The notes below the pieces were generated by a model. The model had not been told where the DNA came from, ran no database searches, and worked only from the letters and a program-made list of their open reading frames with translations. Shown piece by piece: positions 1 through 9,307 of a DNA stretch of 64,000 bases. Both the position numbers and the translations under genes were made by a program. Each line of letters opens with the position of its first letter. Within the stretch, counting starts at the first letter, position 1. This DNA comes from Niebla homalea (lineage: Eukaryota > Ascomycota > Lecanoromycetes > Lecanorales > Ramalinaceae), in assembly GCA_019925105.1 (NCBI GenBank), contig JAHGAU010000007.1, positions 1,054,001-1,118,000 on the forward strand, written 5' to 3'.

Positions 1-598
1 ACAACCTGATCCAAATTTGCAGCGAGTCATGGAAGGACGCTCGTCTCTGCAAATGAGTAGTCTGCCTGACACTAGTCGACCGTTCGGTCATACACAAGAT
101 GCCGCAAATCTTGAAGCAGCAACAAAGAGCGCTGTTGATAGTGCGCTGGGCAACAGCCCTGTTGCGAGGCCTCTGACGTCAATGCAGGAAGAGTCCCCAA
201 GTTTGACTTCACTGAACTCTAGTGGACGTCCCCAGTCCCGGCAAATGAAGCCTTTGCAGGATGATAGCCGAAATACAAAAATCGCACCAAAGGACGAAAC
301 ATATCGTCGAGCCCAAAGCCTGTTGTTTGCTCAGCGTCCAGCTGGCAAGCGTGGCCTTTCGGGAACTGACTCAAAAGAGCACTCCTCGAGGAGGTCTTCT
401 GATCACGGATCCAGTCAAAACTCATCTACCAAGTTGTCTCGCTCCCTCGGAGATGGAGATCCTACCGATCAAATTAAGAGCGAGAACATCAAGCAAGACC
501 ATGAGCAACCAGTGTGTAAGCTATCGGGGGGCAGTAGAAAGAGGGTGAGCGGCGTTGGCAGTGACGTGAAGCGAGGGTTGAAGCGGCTTCTGGGATAG
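1..598 (+). CDS. C-terminal part of an unrecognised protein (5' end outside window)
   Basis: The frame is open from base 2 to the TAG ending at 598, about 198 codons, with no convincing start inside the window, so this is read as the 3' end of a gene that begins upstream. The visible protein is polar and low in complexity, rich in Ser, Arg, Lys and Gln, and looks disordered. It ends in a basic stretch (VKRGLKRLLG). I see no catalytic motif, membrane segment or known domain and assign no function. The serine/arginine-rich composition resembles a regulatory tail, but that is only an impression. A palindromic TGACGTCA at 174-181 lies inside the reading frame and is probably incidental. Confidence 0.5.
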   Translation, partial: QPDPNLQRVMEGRSSLQMSSLPDTSRPFGHTQDAANLEAATKSAVDSALGNSPVARPLTSMQEESPSLTSLNSSGRPQSRQMKPLQDDSRNTKIAPKDETYRRAQSLLFAQRPAGKRGLSGTDSKEHSSRRSSDHGSSQNSSTKLSRSLGDGDPTDQIKSENIKQDHEQPVCKLSGGSRKRVSGVGSDVKRGLKRLLG

Positions 599-1023
599 AA
601 GACAATCACTGCCAATTGGAAGAAATTTCTTGCTCATTTGAGCTGTATGCGCCATCACTCGCGAAAGGTATTAGAGCAGAGCGATATTCGACGTAGCTGG
701 TCCCCGGAACTGGCAGGATTAGCTAGGTGACGGGTGACGATGGATTTATTTGTGCAGCATCTTAGCTATCTAGCTGCGAAATTACCACCCTCCCACCAAT
801 GTAAGTGTTTGTACGAGTCACACACAGACAATCTCCATCCAAAATGTGAAATTCATAGATCTAGTGGAGATGTGACGTCAAGCGTAATTGTGGCTTGACA
901 TCAACTCCATCATTGCCATGGAACAATCAATTGCATCGTAGTCTCCAAAGCCGCCAATTTCTAATTGATAATCTGTCCGATGGGCTCGCCAAACATCGAC
1001 GTTTTCCTACGCTCAAATCCCCC
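599..1023. other. Intergenic region / 5' leader of AFG1
   Basis: About 425 bases between the unknown gene's stop and the first in-frame ATG of AFG1. It contains a palindromic TGACGTCA (873-880) and a short out-of-frame ATG ORF at 919. The AFG1 frame stays open back to a TAG at 862-864, so an upstream first exon is possible. Confidence 0.5.
873..880. promoter_or_regulatory. CRE/ATF-type palindrome TGACGTCA upstream of AFG1
   Basis: A perfect 8-bp TGACGTCA palindrome 144 bases upstream of the first in-frame AFG1 ATG. This is the consensus for CREB/ATF-type bZIP factors. Function is inferred from the motif only. Confidence 0.3.
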
Positions 1024-3354
1024 ATGCCCACCTTGTCCCCTTCGGTAACATCCGTAACAATCACCAACCCTTTGGTTCTGTACCGTACCCTGGTTCAGAC
1101 CAAGCATATTGAGCCAGATCCTGCCCAGCACCGCTTAGCTATTCACTTACAAAATCTCTACCATCGTCTTAAGGACTACGAGCCCGAAGTTGACTATGGT
1201 CACCGCCTCCGCCAGCTACAGAGGTTGGCTCGAAAAGAGCCAGGAGCAAGGCAGAGTCCCCCAAGGACCAGCAATGATGCTGCGAAGCCAGCCGCCCGTC
1301 TACTTGCAGGCTGGCGCGCAAGGCAGGAGACAAGGGAAGCCACGGCGCTGACCAGGAGATTGACGGATCATGAATCGGCTCTACATTTGCAATCGCCCCA
1401 AGGTCTTATGCTTCATGGCCATGTGGGCACAGGCAAGAGCCTGTTGATAGATCTGTTGGCGGATAGCCTACCCACCCAGAAAAAGCGCCGATGGCACTTC
1501 AACACGTTCATGCTCGAGACCTTTGCTAAGCTTGAGGCCCTGCGGAAGGACCGTCTCCAAGATTCCTCCCATCTGGCCGCGGCATCTGACGAGCACTCCT
1601 TGCTGACGCTTGCCCGAGACACGATATCCACGTCGCCCGTCATGTTTCTAGACGAGTTCCAAATGCCCGACCGGGCTGCTTCCAAGATCCTGTCCAATTT
1701 CCTGACTTCATTTTTCCACCTCGGAGGCGTGCTTATTGCGACCAGTAATCGTATGCCTGAAGAACTGGGGAAGGCTTCCGGTGTTGAGTTCTCGCGTCCT
1801 GCAGCAAATCAAGCAGGGTCCCTTGGGAGCAGGTTGGGCCTCTTTGGCCGAACCAATGGGCGAGGCAAGGGTGACTACGGCTCCACAGAAGTGGGGGACT
1901 CGGCAAAGTTTTTGGAGGTATTGAAAGCTCGATGTGAAGTCTGGGAGATGGAAGGGAGTAGAGATTGGAGAAGGCGCGAAGCAGATGAAATGTCCGCAGA
2001 TGCTAGGGAAGACCAAGACCCTAGCGTCCCTGTGCCTGCCTCTGGGTCTTACGGGTTGGAGGAGATGAGTGCGGGAAATGTCGGGCTTGTCTACGAGCAG
2101 AGCTTGCATGTCAAACCGTCCAATCCTCGTGAGACTTTGAGAACTCTGAAACCCAAGAAGTCCAGCATTCCAAGACAATATTTCGTTAAGCCAACAGACA
2201 AAGCTTCTCCGCAATCCATGGATCTGGAGCATGAGTGGTGGAGCAAAGAACACGAAGCTATTGGGCAAGCTGATGCAAGAAGTAGATCAGGTTTATCAGA
2301 TCTCAGCTGGCAGACTGCAGAACTTAGAGTCTATGGCCGCAAGTTGCTTGTACCTCGTTGCCATAATAGCGTGACCAAGTGGACTTTCGGTGAGCTTTTG
2401 GGCTACGCCTTTGGCCCTGCTGACTACCTGACCCTGGCTTCCTCTTTTCATACCTTCATCTTGGTTGACATTCCAATCCTGACTCTCTTGCAAAAGAACG
2501 AAGCTCGACGGTTCATCACGCTCCTCGACGCTCTTTACGAAGCTCGCTGTAAGCTTCTAATTCAAGCAGAGGCAGGACCAGATGACATTTTCTTTCCCGA
2601 AGTCCAGATATCTTTGTCTAATAAAGGAACCAGTGCTGGCACTGACAGCCTTGGAGAAGAAATACATTCCGAAACAATCTCCGAGGTATATCAGGACCAG
2701 ACTTCCCCTTTTCGACCCAACGTTTCTTCATACTCACCATCCGCATCATTTCCCACTTACGCTTCAAGCCCACTACCTACCTCAGCATCTCAGGCATCGC
2801 TGGCTCGCTCCATACTTGCCGATGAGGACAGTGATTTTGGTCCTGTCTACGGAGCAGGTCGAAGCCGTGGGATCAGCGATGGCGCACCCGGCGCGGGTAA
2901 CGAGATTGGTCGGCAGCCGTCGCCAAATTTTGCGGAGATCGGGGCTTTCACAGGCGAAGACGAGAAGTTTGCGTATCAAAGGGCCCGAAGCCGGATTTGG
3001 GAGATGTGTGGGAACAGGTGGTGGGCACGACAAGGTGATTGGTGGAAGCCTTTGAGTCCAGAATCGAGACCTTGGGAGGGTTCTGCCGCGAGCATATCTA
3101 CGTCTTCCAATATCACCGAGCCATCCCCAATCAAGGACAAAGATGGAGCGGCCGTATTCAGACATGGGGCCAGCCCTTTTCGCACAAGCGAACAGCCTCC
3201 GCCGAGGTTCAGTTGGACGCATGCATGGGGCATGATGACCTGGGGTCCCAAAGCAGGTAAATGGGGGCAAGGCCCAGCTGGGCTAACCAAAGATGACCAG
3301 CTTGGCCAAACCGCCCAAGATGATAAGAGCAGGACTGGCTCTCGAGGTAAGTAG
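1024..3354 (+). CDS. AFG1: AFG1-family mitochondrial AAA ATPase
   Basis: Homolog of yeast Afg1 / human LACE1 (AFG1L), a mitochondrial inner-membrane AAA-type ATPase involved in turnover of respiratory-chain subunits. The 776-aa model begins at the first in-frame ATG. Walker A (GHVGTGKS) is near residues 132-139 and Walker B is FLDEF. A sensor-type ATSNRMPEEL follows, then the family's C-terminal blocks (GRKLLVPRC; FGELLGYAFGPADYLTLA; SRIWEMCGNRWW). A disordered Ser/Pro-rich insert of roughly 150 residues before the last block makes the protein longer than usual. The sequence just upstream of the ATG (from 898) is open in frame and arginine-rich like a matrix presequence, so the true start may lie in an upstream exon. 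The stop lies 23 bases from the convergent TRAPPC2L stop. Confidence 0.9.
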   Translation: MPTLSPSVTSVTITNPLVLYRTLVQTKHIEPDPAQHRLAIHLQNLYHRLKDYEPEVDYGHRLRQLQRLARKEPGARQSPPRTSNDAAKPAARLLAGWRARQETREATALTRRLTDHESALHLQSPQGLMLHGHVGTGKSLLIDLLADSLPTQKKRRWHFNTFMLETFAKLEALRKDRLQDSSHLAAASDEHSLLTLARDTISTSPVMFLDEFQMPDRAASKILSNFLTSFFHLGGVLIATSNRMPEELGKASGVEFSRPAANQAGSLGSRLGLFGRTNGRGKGDYGSTEVGDSAKFLEVLKARCEVWEMEGSRDWRRREADEMSADAREDQDPSVPVPASGSYGLEEMSAGNVGLVYEQSLHVKPSNPRETLRTLKPKKSSIPRQYFVKPTDKASPQSMDLEHEWWSKEHEAIGQADARSRSGLSDLSWQTAELRVYGRKLLVPRCHNSVTKWTFGELLGYAFGPADYLTLASSFHTFILVDIPILTLLQKNEARRFITLLDALYEARCKLLIQAEAGPDDIFFPEVQISLSNKGTSAGTDSLGEEIHSETISEVYQDQTSPFRPNVSSYSPSASFPTYASSPLPTSASQASLARSILADEDSDFGPVYGAGRSRGISDGAPGAGNEIGRQPSPNFAEIGAFTGEDEKFAYQRARSRIWEMCGNRWWARQGDWWKPLSPESRPWEGSAASISTSSNITEPSPIKDKDGAAVFRHGASPFRTSEQPPPRFSWTHAWGMMTWGPKAGKWGQGPAGLTKDDQLGQTAQDDKSRTGSRGK

Positions 3355-3377
3355 CTTCGGCAAGTCGTGTTTAACAA

Positions 3378-4040
3378 TCAAGGCGTCCAAGTGTCCCCAA
3401 TTCTACGTACTTCACCGATGAACTTTTTGCTTCTGATCTCTCCGCTTTTGCTTGTACCATGCGATACCAGCATACCCGGGGTATGCTCATCAGGCTTGTA
3501 GAATGGATTCTGCAGTAGCCGGATGTATGCCGTCTGCAAAGCCTTGAAAGCCTGTTTGTCAAGTCATTAGAGATGTTCCGTGGCGCTTGCTGCTGAACCT
3601 CCTACCGGCCGCACATCTGCACCTTGTACGCCACGACCTGACGGGATCTTGGACTCTTTGCCGTCGCCGGTAGCTTTGCTCTCAATGGACGGCTTCCCCC
3701 CTCGACCCCACGCGTCGATTATGATGGCAAGGCGGGCCCCGGTGCCAGTCTGCCATCCCCATATACTCAAGCGATCATCAATGGCCTGAAGTAAGCCTAA
3801 GTCTTGATCGACGCGGTTCGGATCGCGACATCGAGTCTCGAAGATGTCTAAGGAGGCATTCAGAAGGAAGGAGAAGTCCAGCATTGCGGACTCTTGATTC
3901 TCATATGGCGGGAAGATCGAGATGTGAAGCGGATTATCCTAGGAAACCAGTAAGTCTCATCAGAGGGAATATTGGATCACATGAAAATTACGTACATGCT
4001 TTCCAATAACACCAATGCATGCGATTGAAGCAGTCGCCAT
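3378..4040 (-). CDS. TCA17: TRAPP complex subunit TRAPPC2L / Tca17 (sedlin-like)
   Basis: Small longin-fold subunit of the TRAPP tethering complexes; Tca17 in yeast supports TRAPPII assembly at the Golgi. Three exons were reconstructed: 4040-3996, 3938-3606 and 3551-3378, joined in frame to give 183 aa. The introns have GTACGT...CTAG and GTAGGA...ACAG ends. The N-terminus reads MATASIACIGVIGKH, followed after the first intron by NPLHISIFPP. The C-terminal hallmark is LQTAYIRLLQNPFYKPDEH, matching the sedlin-family 'NPFY' motif. A Gly/Ser-rich loop in exon 2 is longer than in yeast. The second donor is the least certain boundary. The gene is divergent from Rix7 (167 bp between starts). Confidence 0.85.
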
Positions 4041-4206
4041 CTTGAGTCTACATGTCGAGCATGTCCCCAAGCATGCATGAATGAAGTCTGGACGTCCCCG
4101 CAAAGGCAAAATGCCCTTTGCCGAAGAAAGGCCGAGGCGCATCAACTCATGGAATGAACGTCGTCTGATCAAATATGATACAAGACCGAACACAAGGCGG
4201 TCTGAA

Positions 4207-6482
4207 ATGCCCTCGCGAGTCTTATCTGAAAGGACTGGCCGTCTATCACTCGGTCAAGGACTAGATAAGGAAGTATTGATCACCCACATCGGCATGTCTG
4301 AAGGTGTCTAATCGGACATGAATAGGTTCTTCAGATTGTGCGCAAAGTCGTCGACGAGCAAACGCAGTACGGCGACTACCAAAGCTCGAGGGTCAGTGTA
4401 TCGTTCGTATACGACAAGATCAAGAGATCCAATTCAAGCCTCAATCGAAAGAGCAAGAAATTGCTCGAAAACAGCATAGAACGCGTTTTGGATGTATTGA
4501 AGCAGGATGCGGACGAGGGAAGTGATGATGAGCTCGATATGTTGGAAGGAAGTCTCGAAGATCCCGTCGCAGATGAGACCCCTAGAACAACAAATCAGAT
4601 CAATAGAAGTATTGTTGGAGCCTGGGCGACGCCGTCAGCAACAGAGCCTGAGACGAAGGCGAGCAACGGGAACATAGTGAAAGAAAAGAAACCTGAGCTC
4701 AGTAAGAAGCGCCAAGCTAACGGGGAACCTCCTCTCAAGCGGAGGAGAGCTGCTTTGGAAATCAATGCCTCTCCTCCAACCCACGTGAGCCTGGCGGATC
4801 TGGGGGGAGTTGACTCAGTCATCCAGCAATTGGAAGATCTCATCGTGCTTCCTTTACTGCGCCCGGAAATCTATGTCGCCTCGAGTATCCAGCCACCTCG
4901 AGGTGTCTTACTTCATGGACCTCCTGGGGTTGGGAAGACGATGATCGCAAATGCCTTTGCCGCCGAGCTGGGAGTTCCGTTTGTTGCGCTTTCCGCGCCA
5001 TCGATCGTCTCTGGTATGTCCGGCGAGTCCGAAAAGGCGCTCCGGGACCATTTCGAAGAAGCGAAAAGACTTGCCCCTTGTCTCGTATTCATGGACGAGA
5101 TCGATGCCATCACGCCCAAGCGCGAGAACTCGCAAAGGGAGATGGAAAAGCGAATAGTGGCGCAGCTTCTGACTTGCATGGATGAACTTGCTCTAGAGAA
5201 GACCGGCGGTAAAGCCGTCATAGTGCTCGCGGCTACTAATCGACCAGATAGCCTTGACGCCGCTTTGAGACGCGGTGGACGGTTCGACAAAGAGATCAAT
5301 CTGGGCGTGCCTAGCGAGGCCGTGCGTGAACAGATCTTGAGGGCTCTTACCAGGCAAATGACTCTTTCCGAGGACTTCAATTACCGCAGGTTGGCAAAAC
5401 TCACGCCGGGCTTCGTAGGTGCGGACCTCAGTGATTTGGTGTCTTCGGCAGGCTCGTCGGCAATAAAACGATTTCTCAATACACTTAAATCCAAAACCGT
5501 GGAGATGGACGTTGATGATGAGGCAGCCACCACTTCCTCTCGCGTACTTGAGTTACGTCGCCTAGTCGCCCACGCAAAGGATTCCCAATTGCCAGAAGTC
5601 GCAGGTATCGCAATAAGTGAGCATGACTTTATGACCGCGTTACCCACTATCCAGCCCTCGTCCAAGCGAGAAGGGTTTGCAACAATTCCTGACACTACGT
5701 GGGCCGATATTGGTGCTTTGCAGCCTGTCCGTGATGAGCTACTCACAGCCATTGTAGAGCCAATACGCAACCCAGACAAGTACAAGCGAGTCGGTATAAC
5801 AGCACCGACGGGTGTTCTTTTATGGGGGCCACCTGGATGTGGTAAGACGTTGTTGGCTAAGGCGGTCGCGAACGAGTCTAAAGCGAACTTCATCAGCGTC
5901 AAAGGCCCCGAGCTGCTCAATAAATATGTTGGCGAGTCCGAAAGGGCCGTAAGGCAAGTCTTCGTTCGTGCTCGGTCGTCGATTCCATGTGTGATATTTT
6001 TCGATGAGCTGGACGCTCTTGTTCCTCGTCGAGACGATACCCTGTCTGAATCGTCGGCTAGGGTTGTTAACACCCTCCTCACTGAACTTGACGGCTTGAG
6101 TAATCGGGTAGGTATCTACGTTATCGCGGCCACCAATCGACCAGACATTATTGATCCTGCAATGTTACGTCCCGGCCGTCTGGAGACGCTGTTGTTCGTC
6201 GATCTCCCCAACGCGGCTGAACGGGAGGAGATTCTGCGGACCATGAGCGAGAACATCTCGTTACCATATTCTGAAGCAACCGCCGAAGTAGCACGGAGTT
6301 GCGAAGGGTTTAGTGGTGCAGATTTGGAGAGTCTCCTACGACAAGCAGGCTACGCTGCTATCCGACGTGATGATAGCATCAAGATAGAAGATTTTGAGGC
6401 GGCGCGACGAAAGGTCCGGCCAAGCGTCACCGATAGAAAGAAGTACGAGCGACTGAAGTCTCAATGGGGTTCTGGAATATGA
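4207..6482 (+). CDS. RIX7: Tandem AAA ATPase Rix7 / NVL, 60S ribosome biogenesis
   Basis: Nuclear type-II AAA ATPase that strips Nsa1 from pre-60S particles. Exon 1 (4207-4272) gives MPSRVLSERTGRLSLGQGLD. Intron 4273-4325 (GTATTG...ATAG, branch CTAAT) joins to exon 2 at 4326, restoring the conserved DKEVLQIVRKV. The N-terminal domain (IKRSNSSLNRKSKKLLENSI) binds nucleolin/ribosome factors in homologs. D1 has Walker A GPPGVGKT near residue 220, Walker B FMDEID and arginine finger RGGRFD. D2 has GPPGCGKT near residue 523, FFDELD and RPGRLE. Between them lies an acidic/basic NLS-like linker (LKRRR). Total length is 740 aa, normal for the family. In-frame ATGs at 4081 and 4111 exist upstream but are not needed. 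Confidence 0.93.
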
Positions 6483-6835
6483 GATATGATTGGGAGCATG
6501 CTCATGATAGCATAAAGCGAATTTGTATCATCATTTACGTCTTTCCGGGGGTCATCTGCTAGACTTGCATGTCCTCGACGATCCCAGACTACCGCAACAT
6601 GCCAGGCCCGAGATCGGACAAACTCCTGATTACAGCAAGTCGTCGCTTCCGAGGGGTGAGCAAGCTCATTGGGCTTTGACGACGAAAGAAGGTGCCATTT
6701 TTGGGCAAATAGAATGGGCAGGCGCTCTTCTTGCAACCTTCTCTCTCTGTTTTTAGGCAGTCCTCTTTTACCAATGATTGCTGGGATCCGCCTGAATTCA
6801 AAAGCCATTTAGTAGAGACAGCACCCTCCAAGATC

Positions 6836-9070
6836 ATGCTAAGTTCTCGTTCAGTGGCCACGCTGTACTCGTTTGCAGAGACAGATACGCACCAGCCCAG
6901 TGGCAGCGCGCAAGCCTCCAATCACCCCTTCGCTGACAGCCCATCTCGAGAGATCAAGCCGACTCCCAAGGAACCACCTGCCGTTGAGACAACAGAGCAG
7001 CCCCATTCCTCTCCACAGCACAGCCCAAGTCGCAGCTCCAGTCCTGAGGATGCGGCTAATACACCACACACGGGGAATCCAACGACAAACCCATCCAGAA
7101 ACGAGGCCCCTAATGTCTGGTATCCTAGGAGTGCAAGGAGTACTCGCTTCTCCCAAGGTCACGCTCAGACTTTCCGAGATCCACCCCCAAGGCCAAGGCA
7201 CAAGATACCAATGCTGAAAAGGCCAAAGATCAGAAGCAAGGGCTGCACATTCCCACTGACCTCCAAGATCTGGACTGCATGCAGACGTTGGGTCCACTTT
7301 GTCTGGCTGGACCTTCTAGCGATGAGCATGATGTTGCTTGCGACGGATCTCTGCCAGAAATACCTGCCGAATTTCCGTATGTGCGAAAGGTATATCCCAA
7401 TGACTTACAATCCTGCGAGTTACCAGTGGGAGGGACCCATCCAGTACTCTTTTCCGCGATACAATCCATTGAAGCATTCGGATGCAACAGAATCCAGAAA
7501 AACCGCCGACTCCTCTGTGATCAGCGAACGTACTCTATTCGAGAGGAATGCGTGCTCTGAGGCACCAAGAGTGACTGTACCAGGCGCCACCTTTTTGTTC
7601 CCTCCTACTCAGATGACACTGGGCATAGAGCTTTCGAGTCTTGTGATCTTACTGCTTATGCAGTTCTGGGTCAGAAACCAATGGGACTTCACTGCGGCCA
7701 AGATAGGAATCACCAAGGCAATTATCGTGGCGTATGTCAGCTTCCCCAATCTTCTGTCCTCACCTTTGAAGATTGGCACACACTTTGACAGTCCTAGTCG
7801 TATCCTAGCTCGTCAAGGAGGTGGATATGTCTTGATCCTACTGACATTGAATAGGTTTTTCGTATCGGTATTTCTGAAGAAGTTTATTGGTAAGCCAGCC
7901 AGGTCGCCGCTCATCAAGCACATTTATGCTGACGCCGCCCAGGCAAAATGCGCCCCAACTTTCTCGACTACTGCCAGCTGAGCTTCAACCCAGGCACCGA
8001 CTCCAACGATCTCGGTTTCTACAACAGACAATCAAGTTTGACGGGTTATTGCACAAATGAGGTGAATCAGGTTGCGTTTGGCCTAGAAGCGTTTCCAAGT
8101 GGACACACATTGGCTGCCTTTGCCGCCGGGATATTCCTCGCCCTTTATCTCAATGCAAAGTTGAAGGCATTCTCGTCTTATCACACGAGCCTTTGGAAAA
8201 TGATGGTCATCCTGACTCCGGTACTGGGAGCAGCATTCGTAGCTGCTTCGGTACTCGTCGATAACGTAAGTCTGATCACTGCAATCGTCCCCTTCGCAGT
8301 ATTGGAGTCATTGACAGGGAAACTAGAACCATTCCGTCGAGGACATCATTTACTCGATTGCTCTCGGAGAATTCATTGCTTTTATGTCCTATCGTGCTCA
8401 CTATGCGTCCATCTTCAATTACAAGACGAATCACATCCCTTTACCTTGGTCCAGCTCTCACAGAGCCTTGGATCCCAAAATTCCATCAGCGGACGATGAG
8501 TCGATTACTGACTCGATACGCTATCGCTTCAGGCACAAAAGGAATGGTGCTGCGGTCATGTGGCCGCGGAAAAAGGGCTCAATTCATTCCGATCATCAAG
8601 CGGCAGATGCTACAACAGCGACCACCACTCCAAGTAGTGCTGGAGGCATGACGACTGGTATGACGGCCGTGGCAGGGCCCTCAATGGGTGCCGCTTTTGC
8701 TGCAGGCGATGGCGGCGGCGAGATAGCTGCACATGCAGATGGCGGTCCCTCGGGCTCGGTCGGCGTCAGTGGTGTTGATGGAGGAGTAGATGAGAGACCC
8801 ATGATCTCATCTTCCATCCGCAAACGTGCGAGGCACAGCTTTTTCGAGGACAAGTTCAAATACAGGAGAAGTCAGGGGAGGTATTCCTTTGCCAGGCGTA
8901 CGCCTTCTCGCCGACCGTTTAGAGAAGCCAGCTTGTCTGATGGGGAGGGGAATGCTACCGTTAGGGTCTCGTCCAGCACTCAGCCCATTGCAATGAGATT
9001 GCTCCCCACGCCTGAGCGGGTACGCCAGGTGACGAGGCAGGCTAAACGGAGTGCTGGGACGATGGTCTGA
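6836..9070 (+). CDS. PAP2-superfamily (lipid phosphatase-like) membrane protein
   Basis: Four exons (6836-7731, 7855-7889, 7943-8265, 8327-9070) give 665 aa. Residues 1-160 are Ser/Pro-rich and disordered. Several membrane segments follow (around LLAMSMMLLATDL, SLVILLLMQFWV and the regions flanking PSGHT). Motif C1 is KKFIGKMRP, matching K-x6-R-P only after splicing. Motif C2 is PSGHT. The third motif reads SVLVDNNHSVED, which keeps His and Asp of the S-R-x5-H-x3-D consensus but has Val where Arg is expected. The C-terminal 200 residues are Gly/Ala-rich then basic and probably cytosolic. Family members dephosphorylate phosphatidic acid, diacylglycerol pyrophosphate or related lipids. Substrate and even activity are uncertain here because of the motif-3 change. 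Confidence 0.82.
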
Positions 9071-9307
9071 GTTTTTGGGTTGATGATTGCGTCAGTCAGC
9101 AATGATAGATGCTCAGCGAGCAAGTATCGTACTCGAAATGCATGCCCACTTGAGTATCCAGATTTCACCCAGCCTGGGAGTGTCCATAATACATAGGTGG
9201 ATGGGATGATAAGCCTCATTGCCTAGAGGGCTGAGCCAAGTTTCCCTTTGCCTTTGTTAAGCGGCGAGAGCATGATGAGAGAAACGGTCTACCAAGATCC
9301 AAGGGTC

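Noticed and set aside
3343..3400. GTAAGT near the AFG1 stop suggesting a further 3' exon
   Set aside because: The frame stops at once after it, the conserved C-terminus is already complete, and the convergent TRAPPC2L stop lies 23 bases further on.
4081..4206. Upstream ATGs (4081, 4111) as the Rix7 start
   Set aside because: They would add over 30 residues with no family similarity, and they lie close to the divergent TRAPPC2L start; ATG 4207 gives a normal N-terminus.
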